This document shows positions 6,759-16,117 of a stretch of 52,147 nt of DNA, piece after piece. The first letter of the stretch is position 1. Each line of letters begins with the position of its first letter. The DNA comes from RGIG8244 sp045592785 (lineage in GTDB: Bacteria; Verrucomicrobiota; Lentisphaeria; Victivallales; UBA1829): NCBI GenBank assembly GCA_045592785.1, contig JAZNVL010000046.1, positions 1 through 52,147 of the forward strand. Direction: 5' to 3'. A program made the translations under genes and the position numbers. The notes beneath the pieces are model-generated. The model was not told the DNA's origin. It was given only the letters and a program-made list of their open reading frames with translations, and did not search any database.

Positions 6759-8141
6759 TCAATCACCGGTAACGTCGTTCTCGTGTTTCAGCAGAAGATA
6801 CCGGATGCGGTCCGGTGCATAACGGAACGCGGGCAAAGTCTGAAAATCTTTTTCGTTTTCTTCCAGAAGGATCCTTGCATCTTCTTTCAAGCTGTCAGAA
6901 GGATAAGAAGGATCCGCTGCCAGTTTCTCGAAAACGACCAGTTTTTCTTCCAGGATGCGCGTACGGCGTCCTTCCTCCGACTCCCAGAACAAAGCAACCA
7001 TAATGAGGATGATCATAATAACCGGCAATCCCCAGAACAGATATTTCACAGAGGTGCTGTGGACCGCCGGGTGGCGTTTGCCCAGGACTCTGGGAGTGGT
7101 ATCCAGATTTTTACGACGGAGACTGCGTTTGATGGCGTGTTCGTTCTGCATTTCATAATCCAGTCGTTTGACTGAAATGGTATGCACATCGGGGACCAAT
7201 TCTTTTGCCGGAGCCGTTTTCTGACGGATGGTCCAGATTTCCCGGAGCAGTTCCTCCATATTATCGAAACGGTCCGCTACAAATTTTTCCATCATCTTAT
7301 TGACCAACAGAACGACGCGGAGCGGGATACCGTCTGTGACCTGATTCAGCGGAGTGGGTGTCTCCTCGAAATGCTGATTTGCCACGCTGGTAATAGTATC
7401 GGCAGTAAAGGGCAGTCTCCCGGATAACATCTGATACAACGTCACGCCGAGACTGTAAATATCGCTGCGGGTATCCAGTTTTTCCCCGGTGAACTGTTCC
7501 GGGCTCATATACGAAGGACTGCCGGAGACATCCATATCCTCTGTCCATTCGCGCTGTGTCATGGCGAGTCCCAGATCCGTAAGTTTGACGATGCCTTTTT
7601 CGGTCAGCATGATATTATCGGGTTTCACGTCCCGGTGGATGATGTGACACTCATCCCAGGCGTAATACAATGCTTCTGCGACCTGCTGGGTGATATGCAG
7701 TGCTTCATCCACGGGGATCTTACCGTCTCTGCGGAGTCTGGAGCTGAGTGTTTCCCCTTTGATATACGTCATCGCCATATAAATGTAGCCTTCATCCATG
7801 CCGACAGCGTAGGACTGCACCAGGTTGATATGGCTGAGCCGGGATGCGGCACGGGCTTCTTTCAGAAAGTCTTTGACACCCTTTTCGGTCATACATTTCG
7901 GCTTGAGGATCTTCAATGCCACGGGGCGGTCCAGCGAGATCTGGGTCGCTTTGTAAACATCACCGATCGCCCCCTTTCCCAAATGGGAATTGATGATGAA
8001 ATCGCCGATGATGCATCCTTCCTGGAAACGGTTGGATGGGACCAGCACATTTTTTTCACATCCGGGGCAAACGGTACGGAATCCCATGGAAGCGTTATCC
8101 ACCGTGATCGTATAATGGCAAAAAGGACAAACGAACCTCAT
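6759..8141 (-). CDS. Membrane Ser/Thr protein kinase with N-terminal zinc ribbon
   Basis: A 460-aa PknB-like kinase. Cys5-x2-Cys8 and Cys25-x2-Cys28 form an N-terminal zinc ribbon. The kinase domain shows the Gly loop GKGAIG (55-60), Lys77, the catalytic HRDVKPDN (169-176), DLG in place of DFG (189-191), SPSYMSPEQ and DIYSLGVTLYQM. All key residues are present, so it should be active. One transmembrane helix lies at about residues 370-395, followed by a C-terminal domain of about 65 residues. The start at 8141 has GGAG five bases upstream; the 19-residue longer version lacks this. Zinc-ribbon kinases of this kind are common in PVC bacteria. Substrates are unknown. Confidence 0.9.
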   Translation of the reverse strand: MRFVCPFCHYTITVDNASMGFRTVCPGCEKNVLVPSNRFQEGCIIGDFIINSHLGKGAIGDVYKATQISLDRPVALKILKPKCMTEKGVKDFLKEARAASRLSHINLVQSYAVGMDEGYIYMAMTYIKGETLSSRLRRDGKIPVDEALHITQQVAEALYYAWDECHIIHRDVKPDNIMLTEKGIVKLTDLGLAMTQREWTEDMDVSGSPSYMSPEQFTGEKLDTRSDIYSLGVTLYQMLSGRLPFTADTITSVANQHFEETPTPLNQVTDGIPLRVVLLVNKMMEKFVADRFDNMEELLREIWTIRQKTAPAKELVPDVHTISVKRLDYEMQNEHAIKRSLRRKNLDTTPRVLGKRHPAVHSTSVKYLFWGLPVIMIILIMVALFWESEEGRRTRILEEKLVVFEKLAADPSYPSDSLKEDARILLEENEKDFQTLPAFRYAPDRIRYLLLKHENDVTGD

Positions 8142-8169
8142 TTTTTCTCCTGCTGTTGAACAATGAGGT

Positions 8170-8198
8170 AATATGCCCCGTGAATCACGATTTTTCAA
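8170..8198 (-). promoter_or_regulatory. Candidate promoter of the Ser/Thr kinase gene
   Basis: On the minus strand, TTGAAA (8193-8198), a 17-bp spacer and CATATT (8170-8175) lie 29 bp from the kinase ATG. The boxes are imperfect. Confidence 0.4.
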
Positions 8199-8292
8199 GT
8201 CATAAGCAAAAGAAAGATGGAATATTTTTCAAAAAACACTTTTATTTTCCACTTTGGGGTGTATAGTATCCGTAATAATAGCAGGAGTTATC

Positions 8293-9099
8293 ATGACGGA
8301 ACAATATGACATCAGGGAACCTTTCCGCACATTATGGGAAGGGAAAGACCCGTTTGCCAAAGCCAATGCCCTTGAAGGCAAAGTATTCCGTGCCGTAAAA
8401 AACCGCAAGACACTGCGTTTTGAGCATGACGGTGCCGGATATTTCATCAAATATCATGGTCCGACTGCCTGGAAAGAGATCCTGAAAAACCTGTTCCAGT
8501 TCAAATTACCGGTCCTGGGTGCCGAAAATGAATACGAAGCGATCCGGCTTCTGGAATCACTGCATATCGACACCATGCGGATCGCCGCCTTCGCCCGGCG
8601 CGGCACGGTCCCTGCCAAATTACATTCGTTTCTCATCACGGAAGAACTGCTTCACCGGATCCCGCTGGAGGATTACTGCCGGGACTGGGCGGCAAATCCG
8701 CCGCCGGAATCATTGAAGAAACGACTCACGGTGAAACTGGCGGAGACCTGCGGAGCCATGCACAATGCAGGGCTGAATCACCGGGATTGTTATCTTTGTC
8801 ATTTTCTTCTGGACGAAGAAAAATTTGCGTCCGGTGAGATCACGCTGACGGTTCTGGATCTGCATCGTGCGCAGATCCGCAAACGGATCCCGCGACGGAT
8901 GCGCGTCAAGGATCTGGCGGGGATCTTTTTCTCCTCCATGGATCTGGGTTTGACCAGACGGGATATGCTGCGGTTCATTGCTGTGTATCAGCGGGAAGAG
9001 AAACTCTCTGCCTGTCTCTGGCGGGATGTCTGCCGCGCAGCGAAACGTCTTTACAAAAAAGAATACGGCCGGGAATGTCCGGCGGACTTCTCATTATAA
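8293..9099 (+). CDS. Lipopolysaccharide core heptose kinase-like protein (RfaP/WaaP family)
   Basis: A 268-aa protein of the WaaP/RfaP kinase family, which phosphorylates the inner-core heptose of LPS in the cytoplasm. The N-terminal GKVFRAVKNRKT and YFIKYH (invariant Lys) precede MHNAGLNHRDCYLCHFLL, whose HRD supplies the catalytic Asp; VLDLHRAQIR gives the metal-binding Asp. Length equals RfaP (about 265 aa). The ATG at 8293 follows GCAGGAG; an upstream in-frame ATG at 8254 overlaps the promoter region. With lpxD and the LpxL-type gene it indicates a true LPS. Confidence 0.85.
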   Translation: MTEQYDIREPFRTLWEGKDPFAKANALEGKVFRAVKNRKTLRFEHDGAGYFIKYHGPTAWKEILKNLFQFKLPVLGAENEYEAIRLLESLHIDTMRIAAFARRGTVPAKLHSFLITEELLHRIPLEDYCRDWAANPPPESLKKRLTVKLAETCGAMHNAGLNHRDCYLCHFLLDEEKFASGEITLTVLDLHRAQIRKRIPRRMRVKDLAGIFFSSMDLGLTRRDMLRFIAVYQREEKLSACLWRDVCRAAKRLYKKEYGRECPADFSL

Positions 9100-9121
9100 C
9101 AGAGTAAGAAAGGATATATCA

Positions 9122-9982
9122 ATGAATGGAAAAACGATTGCATTGGCAGGAGCCGCAGTAGTTGCGGCAGTCTCAGCCACCGGATGCACCAATGATTCTG
9201 CCAAGACAACATTTGTACTTGCGACCTATAACGTACGCTGTCATTACGGCGAAGGCGAACCCGGCACGCACAACTGGAAAGAACGCGCGCCGCGCTGGGG
9301 GAGAGTTGTCGCGAAAAACAAAATGGATATCATCGGGACACAGGAAGCATTGGTATATCAGTTGAAAGACATGATCCGTGTCACCGGATTCGACTATATC
9401 GGCGGCGGTCGTGACGACTTCAAGGAAAGCGGGGAATATTCCTGCATCCTTTACAATCCGGAACGGTTCGAACTGCTGAAGGACGGCACGTTTGCCTTGA
9501 GTGAAACGCCGGATGTTCCCGGTTCCCGCTCCTGGGATTCCGCCTGTCCGCGGATCGCCACCTGGGGTCATTTCCGGGATAAAAACACGGGGAAGGAATT
9601 TGTGTATTACAACACCCATCTGGACCACATCAGCGAAGAAGCGCGGATCAACGGGATCCGTATGGTGGTGGATCATGCGAAAGAACATGTGACCGGTGTA
9701 CCGCTGATCCTTTCCGGCGACTTCAATGCGTATCCGAATTCCGAAACCTACCGGATCGCCGCAACATTGCTGAAAGATTCGGCAAAGGTCACTCTTACGC
9801 CTCACGTCGGCCCCAGTCAGACTTTCAACGGGTACGGCAAGAACACCAATAACGACCCCATTGATTATATTTTTGTTTCCGACGGAGTCACGGTGAAAAG
9901 TCATGTGACCGATGACACCATGCCGGACGGCTGTTATGCCTCGGATCACTTCCCGGTCGTAACGGAGATCGAACTGAACTGA
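9122..9982 (+). CDS. Endonuclease/exonuclease/phosphatase-family lipoprotein
   Basis: A 286-aa protein with a signal ending SATGC, giving a lipidated Cys22. The body is the EEP fold: ATYNVRCHYGEGEPG (first metal-binding Asn), GTQEAL (catalytic Glu), YYNTHLDHISEEAR, LSGDFNAYP (Asp and Asn) and the C-terminal SDHFPV. All usual catalytic residues are present. Secreted EEP proteins of this length in PVC and Bacteroidetes are often near sugar genes, and their substrate, a sugar phosphate, phospholipid or nucleic acid, is not settled. AAAGGATAT precedes the ATG, 22 bp after the WaaP-like gene, so they share a unit. Confidence 0.85.
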   Translation: MNGKTIALAGAAVVAAVSATGCTNDSAKTTFVLATYNVRCHYGEGEPGTHNWKERAPRWGRVVAKNKMDIIGTQEALVYQLKDMIRVTGFDYIGGGRDDFKESGEYSCILYNPERFELLKDGTFALSETPDVPGSRSWDSACPRIATWGHFRDKNTGKEFVYYNTHLDHISEEARINGIRMVVDHAKEHVTGVPLILSGDFNAYPNSETYRIAATLLKDSAKVTLTPHVGPSQTFNGYGKNTNNDPIDYIFVSDGVTVKSHVTDDTMPDGCYASDHFPVVTEIELN

Positions 9983-10009
9983 AAATTTTTGAAACGAGGA
10001 AATGAGTGA

Positions 10010-11149
10010 ATGGAATTTCTGACCCCGATCATTTTTATTGTTATCTTTATCCTGATCGTCCGTGCGAACAGTAAAGCGAATAAAAAGAAACAGGGCAGCA
10101 ATCCCGGCGTGAACCCGCAGTGGGATCTCGCCGCATGGCAGAATGCCGCTCATGAACTGAAAGCTCATTTCCAGGTTCCCAAAGCCAAAGGGGAACTGCC
10201 CGCCATCATGGGAAAACGGAACGGGTTCTCCTTCCATATCCGACCGGAAAAAGATGACGGCTATTCCCTGAACTGCTCGGTCAAATTTCCCCGCTCCATC
10301 GGCGAAGAGATCCAGATCGTTTTCGGACCGGAAGATACGGTCCGGGCGATCGCACGGAAGACTCCGCCCTTCAAGATCTCCAAATGCAGTGACGGTTTGA
10401 TCTCTTATACCGCTGCTCATAACAAATGGCTTGTGCAATATTTGCAGGAAGAAAACCGGATGAAAGATCTGGAGACCCTGGCATCCGGCGCAGGCTCTTT
10501 CTTCATCAAGGAAACAGGGATGACCGTCATGTATTTCACAGCAGACGGCGACCCGGTCCCCCAGGCGGTGCAATTCATACTGGCACTCGCACAAAAACTG
10601 GTCCCGTCCGAAGAAAAACAGCCTGCCGCCAAACCTGCTCCGGCATCTGCTCCGCAGCCCGCCTCCAAACCTGCTCCGGCACCCGCAGTAAAACAGCCGG
10701 CGATCACAGTTACGCCGCAGGTGCAACCCGCACCCGTGCCAAAACAGGAACCGGTCCGGCGTCCTGCCACGATCACGCTGGAACCGCAGGTATTATGCGA
10801 TGCACTGTTCCGGAACGCCATGGCGGGCAAAGCGGAGAAAGAAGATTTTGCGAAAGTCAAGGGCAAACGGGTGGAATGGCAGGGGAAACTGCTGTTCCAT
10901 TACGAATATGAATATGACTACACATTCGGCAACCGGAAGGGGATCAAAGCGGCATTGGAACTGCAGGCGGAAGGACTGCATCAGCCGATACGCATTCTGC
11001 TCTCCCTGCCCCGGACAGACGGAGAATTTCTCCGCAACAACCGGGAACAGGTCCTGACCTTCCGCGGCGATCTTCTGCAGTTTGAAACGTTTTCCAGAGA
11101 ACTTTATCTGGACAACGGGGAATTGCTGAACGGACGGTGTTCCGCCTGA
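10010..11149 (+). CDS. Membrane-anchored protein with Ala/Pro-rich linker, unknown function
   Basis: A 379-aa protein. An N-terminal helix (LTPIIFIVIFILIV) is followed by Lys-rich residues. A first globular domain occupies about residues 38-200, a Pro/Ala/Lys linker about 200-250 with repeated KPAPA-like units, and a second domain about 255-379 that includes an aromatic HYEYEYDYTFGN segment. I do not recognise either domain. GAGGAAATGAGTGA precedes the ATG. Its last 46 bp overlap the convergent amidohydrolase gene. Confidence 0.75.
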   Translation: MEFLTPIIFIVIFILIVRANSKANKKKQGSNPGVNPQWDLAAWQNAAHELKAHFQVPKAKGELPAIMGKRNGFSFHIRPEKDDGYSLNCSVKFPRSIGEEIQIVFGPEDTVRAIARKTPPFKISKCSDGLISYTAAHNKWLVQYLQEENRMKDLETLASGAGSFFIKETGMTVMYFTADGDPVPQAVQFILALAQKLVPSEEKQPAAKPAPASAPQPASKPAPAPAVKQPAITVTPQVQPAPVPKQEPVRRPATITLEPQVLCDALFRNAMAGKAEKEDFAKVKGKRVEWQGKLLFHYEYEYDYTFGNRKGIKAALELQAEGLHQPIRILLSLPRTDGEFLRNNREQVLTFRGDLLQFETFSRELYLDNGELLNGRCSA

Positions 11150-11985
11150 TCCAGTTCGATCCCCAGCCAGGAGGCGACGGTCCCGCCCATAATATCCTGG
11201 ATCACATCCTGGGGCAAGCCGATGCGGTCGAACATCTGATAATAGGATTGCAGAGCGGCTGGGACCACGAAATCGTAATCCACATAGGCATCTGACCCGA
11301 AGACGAGATTCCGGAATCCATTGTAATCCTGGGGCAGGATGAACAAGTCGCCACAGAACATATCCACCAGTTCCTGCGGCTGGATCCGGCGCCATTGTCC
11401 GCAGCCGGAAAGATCCGCATAGAGATTCTTGTGGATCTTCAGATATTGAGAAGCTTCATCCTGAAAAATACGGGTCCCCATGTGCGCCATAACGATATTG
11501 AGCTTCTGGAATGACCGTGCGATGCGGTCCAGAGTGATGGGGTGCATATTCCGGAGCATGGGCCGCTGATATTCGATGTCGCTGGAGCTGACTGCGAAAT
11601 TCCCGGTATGAAACACGATGGGCAGTCCACATTCTTCCGCCGCTTTGTAGACGGGCATATACAGATCGTGGTCGTATTCGTAATAGGGATAGATCCCTTT
11701 GAGACCGCGGAAGCCCTGTTCCGCATAACGGTAAACTTCATCCGGGTCCGCCGTTTCCCACAGATCCAGTTTGGCAAAGGGCAGAAAGCAATCCGGATAC
11801 GCTTTGCAGATGGCAAGGACTTCCTCATTGGGCAGATAATCGTGTCCGCCGTAACGGAGTCCGCCGATCATGCAGATGATGGTCTTGTTTGCGCGGCAGG
11901 TCGCCGCCAGCTGATCCAGATCGGCTTTCCCGTTCAGATTGCAATGGACGTGGATATCGATCCGGCTGAATCCTTCGTGTTTCAT
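11104..11985 (-). CDS. Amidohydrolase-family metal-dependent hydrolase
   Basis: A 293-aa TIM-barrel hydrolase of the amidohydrolase-2 type. The metal-binding HxH is at residues 12-14 (DIHVH), PIVFHTG gives the next His, NIVMAHMGTR another His, and FGSDAYVDY the conserved late Asp. Members include decarboxylases and lactonases acting on aromatic or sugar acids; the substrate here is unknown. It follows the interrupted GH38 mannosidase by 18 bp on the same strand, hinting at a role in sugar or sugar-acid breakdown. Its 3' end overlaps the convergent gene by 46 bp. Confidence 0.8.
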   Translation of the reverse strand: MKHEGFSRIDIHVHCNLNGKADLDQLAATCRANKTIICMIGGLRYGGHDYLPNEEVLAICKAYPDCFLPFAKLDLWETADPDEVYRYAEQGFRGLKGIYPYYEYDHDLYMPVYKAAEECGLPIVFHTGNFAVSSSDIEYQRPMLRNMHPITLDRIARSFQKLNIVMAHMGTRIFQDEASQYLKIHKNLYADLSGCGQWRRIQPQELVDMFCGDLFILPQDYNGFRNLVFGSDAYVDYDFVVPAALQSYYQMFDRIGLPQDVIQDIMGGTVASWLGIELDQAEHRPFSNSPLSR

Positions 11986-12003
11986 GGGGTATTTTCCTTA
12001 TGA

Positions 12004-15000
12004 TCAATCTTTCATTTTCAAACGGAGTGTACGGATCTCAAAGGGCTTCAGCGTAAGTGTCACGGTGTTATCCGCAATGGGCAGTTCCGCACCCTGTTTC
12101 CATTCCACCAGATTGGTCACAGTGACCTGTTCCACCGCAGAAGAGAGCCGGAGCTGTGCCGTGGAAGAAAGCCCGGCCGTTTCCACCAGACGGATGATGC
12201 GCGTATCGTCTCTTTCCGCCTTCTTCAGGACTTCCAGCGTGACGTGATCTCCATCGACCCGGCAGGGAACGGGGAGCGGCGCAGCCGTGGTGAAGCCATC
12301 GGCAAGGAAGGGCGTACGGTTGAGACATGCGGCTTCCTGCATGACATCGCTGTGGATGAGGTCGCCGGTATGAGGCAGGAAACTGTATGTGAAGTCGTGT
12401 TCGCACTGGTCGGCGATGAAGTCGGGATTTTTCGGTGCGCGCAGGAGAGAGAGTTCCAGCGTGGATCCCTTGACACTGTATCCGTATTTGCAGTCATTGA
12501 GCAGAGCGGCACCGTATACGGCATCGGAGAGGTCGGCATAACGCTGTCCGCAGACTTCGAACTTCGCCAGATCCCAGGAGGTGTTGTCATGGGTGGTGCG
12601 CTTGATGTAACCGTACTGAATATCAAAAGCGGCTTCGTCATTGACCACATTGACAGGGAACGCCACGCGGAGCAGTTTCCGGTATTCGTGCCAGTCGGCG
12701 TGAGTAACGAAGTCAAGACGGCGGCTGTCATGCCGCAGGACGACTTTCTGACGGAACGTGCTGTCGGCAGTTTTGTACTCGAATTCCAATGTCTGACAAA
12801 CAGGTCCGTTTTCCGCCGCGACAAATGTACCTTCCAACGTGCAGAAGGGTTCGTTGCGGTAATAGATCTCGAAGTCCCAGGCATCGTAATAACGGGGCCG
12901 GTCGTTGTAAAGCGTGAGCATATTGGCGGGCGCGGAAAGGACTTCTTTCTGCACTTGCTTGTCGTATGCCCGGATCAAGCGGCCGGTATCGGAAAATTCG
13001 TAACGGATGAGGTCGTTTTCCAGTACCGTGGAACCGGATTTCCGGGGAACGGCGGAAACGGCATCGCCTTTGCGGAGGACCAGGACATCCTGCGCCGGGA
13101 CTTCCACCCGGATACAGGCTTAGCCGTCCACATTCTGCACGGGGAGATTTTCGCCGTTGAGGAGGACCGCGTACCCGTTCCAGGAATCGGGCAGTTCCAG
13201 GATCCCGTTCCAGGGATAGGAAAGGGTATTGACTGCCACACAGGAATCATCCGACGGGGTAAAGAGCCGTGCGGCGGCTTTTTTCATTTCCGCAGCGGTC
13301 TCCGCCAATACAGCGGCATGTTCCCGTTCGGTATCTTCATACACCATGTGGATGGATGACCCGGGGATGATATCATGGAACTGATTACGCAGGACAATGC
13401 GCCAGGAACGGCGGAGCATTTCAGCGGGATATTCTGCGGCGGGGAGCATGGCGCAGAGATATTCCAGCGAGGGGATCATCTGTTCGCAGCGACGGTTGTT
13501 CCATTTGGTCTTTCCCTGCGTGGTCAGGGTGGCGCGATGAATTTCCAGGTAGAGTTCGCCCTTCCATACGGGCAGTTCCTCTCTGTATTTGCTCAAACGG
13601 TCGAAGAAGGTATCGGCACGGCTGAAAATGACTTTGGGACAGCAGGGGAGCGATTTCTGCCGCAAGTTCCGTTCCACATAATCTTCGGAAGGTCCGCCGC
13701 CGCCATCGCCGATCCCGTAAAGGCTGAGGAATTCGGGGAGGAATCCGTTTTCCTTGAATTTGTTCTGCGCATTATACCGTCTGTCGGGGGAAGAAACGGC
13801 ATTGTAATCGCTTTCCGGTGGGAAGTGTGCGATGACTTCGGTACCGTCGATCCCTTTCCAGCGGAATGTGTGATGGGGGAATTCATTGATCTGGGACCAG
13901 GAGAGTTTTTGCGTGAGGAAGTAATCGCAACCTGCTTCTTTGATGATCTGGGGGAGCGCGGCGGAATACCCGAAAACGTCCGGGATCCACAGGTTTTTCA
14001 CATCGACGCCGAATTCATCCATGAAAAAGTTTTTCGCCATGAGGAACTGTCGTGCCATGGATTCGCCGGAAATGATATTGCAGTCGGCTTCCACCCACAT
14101 ACCGCCCTGCACTTCCCAGCGGCCTTCTTTGACCCGGTCTTTGATCTTGGCATAGAGTCCCGGATAATTTTCCTTGACCATCATGTAAAGTTCCGCCTGG
14201 GATGCCCCGAAAATGTATTCCGGGTATTTCTCCATCAATGCGATCTGACTGGAGAAAGTGCGCCCCGCTTTCCGGATGCTTTCCCGTACCGGCCAGAGCC
14301 AGCCCACGTCAATGTGAGCGTGTCCGACACAGCGGACATTCAACGCGCAGGGATCCGCGCCCTTGCTGAAGATCGTTTCTTTGAGGTAAAGCCGTGCGGC
14401 GGGGACATTGGCGGGATCATAGTTGTAAATATCCAAAGCCTTCGTCAATGCGTGAAGGATCTGCATGGCGTGATAATCTTCCTGCGGGATGACCAGAAGC
14501 AGGCTGTAAAGTGCCTGGATATCGTGGAGAAAACCCCACATTTCACGGTCGAACACGCACAACTGCATATACCGGACCGTGGGCGAGAAGGAACCGTGGG
14601 GCTTGACAGGATCTTTCTCATAGGGCAGCGGCTTATTGATCCCGAAAAGTCCGTTCGCGGCGGCTTCCACCCAGCAGGAAACGGTTTCCCCGGCTTCTTT
14701 TTTCCCGATCACCATGCGGTCTTTTTCGTATTCATGGTCCATGACACTGAACCATGTCAAACCGTAAACGGGCGTACCTTCTTCATCGAAGACCAGGGAT
14801 TCGCCGCCGGTATTGATGCGGAAACAGAGTTCTTTCCCCGCGAATTCCGGGGGTACTTCCGCTGTGAAATGGAACCAGGCACTCTGCCATTCTTTTCCCC
14901 AGACATCGCCTTCGGAAACGGCATGATAGGGCAGATCCTCCCTTTGTGCAAAGGGGACGGGGTCATCGGTGACGGAAACGATTCCGCGGAGGGGAATGGA

Positions 15001-15081
15001 GCGGGGGTATATTTCCTGTTTTTGAGCGCGGATGAATTCTTCGACGCGGGTGAGGAATGTGTTGTAAATGTTCTTGTGCAT
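12004..15081 (-). pseudogene. GH38 alpha-mannosidase interrupted by an in-frame TAA
   Basis: The minus strand carries one reading frame for a GH38 alpha-mannosidase of about 1025 residues, the family's normal length, broken by a single TAA at 13120-13122. The first part (653 aa) has the GH38 catalytic features CVGHAHIDVGWLWP, WEVQGGMWVEADCNI and WIPDVFGYS (nucleophile Asp). The second part (in frame, from 13119 down) is the C-terminal beta domain. There is no frameshift: VDG, stop, ACIRVEVPA reads on, and homologs commonly have Lys where the stop is, so one A-to-T change would explain it. It may be a real nonsense mutation or a sequence error. Restart on GTG 13107 is possible but would give no catalytic domain. 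Confidence 0.85.
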
Positions 15082-15116
15082 GGTATAAAAATTCCTTTGT
15101 GTTAAAAGCTTGGTCT

Positions 15117-15144
15117 AATATAGCATTTCTGTACCGTTTGTCAA
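15117..15144 (-). promoter_or_regulatory. Promoter of the mannosidase-amidohydrolase unit
   Basis: On the minus strand, consensus TTGACA (15139-15144), a 16-bp spacer and TATATT (15117-15122) lie 35 bp before the GH38 start. Confidence 0.75.
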
Positions 15145-15186
15145 ACAAAAGAGAAAAAAAAAGCATACTATTTTTCCGTTCAAAGG

Positions 15187-15214
15187 TTGACTTTCCATTT
15201 TCCTGTGATATTGT
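15187..15214 (+). promoter_or_regulatory. Promoter of the SDR-uxuA unit
   Basis: TTGACT (15187-15192), a 16-bp spacer and TATTGT (15209-15214) lie 49 bp before the SDR start. It is back to back with the mannosidase promoter, so one regulator could control both directions. Confidence 0.6.
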
Positions 15215-15263
15215 ATCCCGTCATAGTACATTCAACAGCGTTCACGCAGGAAGGATAAATGTT

Positions 15264-16115
15264 ATGTGTCAGAAATTTTTGACGGGTAAAGTCGCAGTCG
15301 TAACGGGCGGCGGCGGAATTTTGTGCAGTGTCATGGCGGAAGCATTGGCACTTGCGGGGGCAAAAGTGGCGATCCTGGACCTTCAGCTTGCCAGTGCTGA
15401 AAAAGTGGCAGCCGCCATCAATGCAAAGGAACCGGGCAGTGCGATCGCCGTAGCCGCGAACGTGCTGGATAACGAAAGTCTGGAAAAGGCAGAAGCCGTT
15501 GTGTGCGAAACATTCGGTCCCTGCGACATTCTGATCAACGGAGCCGGGGGCAACAATCCGAAAGGGACCACCAGCAAGGAATTTCTGGAAAAAGAAGATA
15601 TCACCGCGAAAGCCGAAGGGATCACCACATTCTTCGATCTGGATCCGGCGGGCGTGGGATTCGTTTTCAACCTCAACTTCCTGGGCACGCTCCAGACCAG
15701 TCAGGTCTTCTGCAAGAAAATGGCACTCAAAGAAGGCGGATGCGTTATCAACATTTCCAGCATGAACGCATTCACGCCGCTGACCAAGATCCCCGCATAC
15801 TCCGGGGCAAAAGCTGCGGTCAGCAACTTCACACAATGGCTGGCGGTCCACTTCGCTAAAGTCGGGATCCGCGTCAATGCCATCGCGCCCGGGTTCTTCC
15901 TCACCAATCAGAACCGGGCTCTGCTCACCAATGAAGACGGATCTCTCACCGCACGCGGGAACAAGATCCTCAGTCAGACCCCCATGGGCAAATTCGGGAA
16001 ACCGGAAGACCTGGTCGGCGCACTTCTCTATCTCATCGACAACGAAAAAGCCGGATTCGTCAATGGCGTTGTTCTGCCCGTTGACGGCGGCTTCTCAGCA
16101 TACAGCGGGGTGTGA
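15264..16115 (+). CDS. SDR-family oxidoreductase, probable D-mannonate oxidoreductase
   Basis: A 283-aa short-chain dehydrogenase. The NAD(P) motif is VVTGGGGILCS near residue 13; DILINGAGG and the catalytic Ser plus Tyr-x3-Lys (INISSMN, then AYSGAK) are intact; VDGGFSAYSG closes the protein. This form, directly before uxuA, is the SDR version of fructuronate reductase (D-mannonate oxidoreductase), interconverting fructuronate and mannonate in glucuronate breakdown. The role rests on the neighbour. AGGAAGGA precedes the ATG at 15264. An upstream in-frame extension would cross the promoter and is rejected. Confidence 0.82.
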   Translation: MCQKFLTGKVAVVTGGGGILCSVMAEALALAGAKVAILDLQLASAEKVAAAINAKEPGSAIAVAANVLDNESLEKAEAVVCETFGPCDILINGAGGNNPKGTTSKEFLEKEDITAKAEGITTFFDLDPAGVGFVFNLNFLGTLQTSQVFCKKMALKEGGCVINISSMNAFTPLTKIPAYSGAKAAVSNFTQWLAVHFAKVGIRVNAIAPGFFLTNQNRALLTNEDGSLTARGNKILSQTPMGKFGKPEDLVGALLYLIDNEKAGFVNGVVLPVDGGFSAYSGV

Positions 16116-16117
16116 TC

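Noticed and set aside
13107..13122. TAA in the mannosidase considered as a reassigned codon
   Set aside because: Other clear genes in the window end in TAA, so it is read as stop in this organism.
16112..16117. GTG start for uxuA at 16112
   Set aside because: It overlaps the SDR stop; ATG 16118 is better spaced from GGGGTG and agrees with the family N-terminus.
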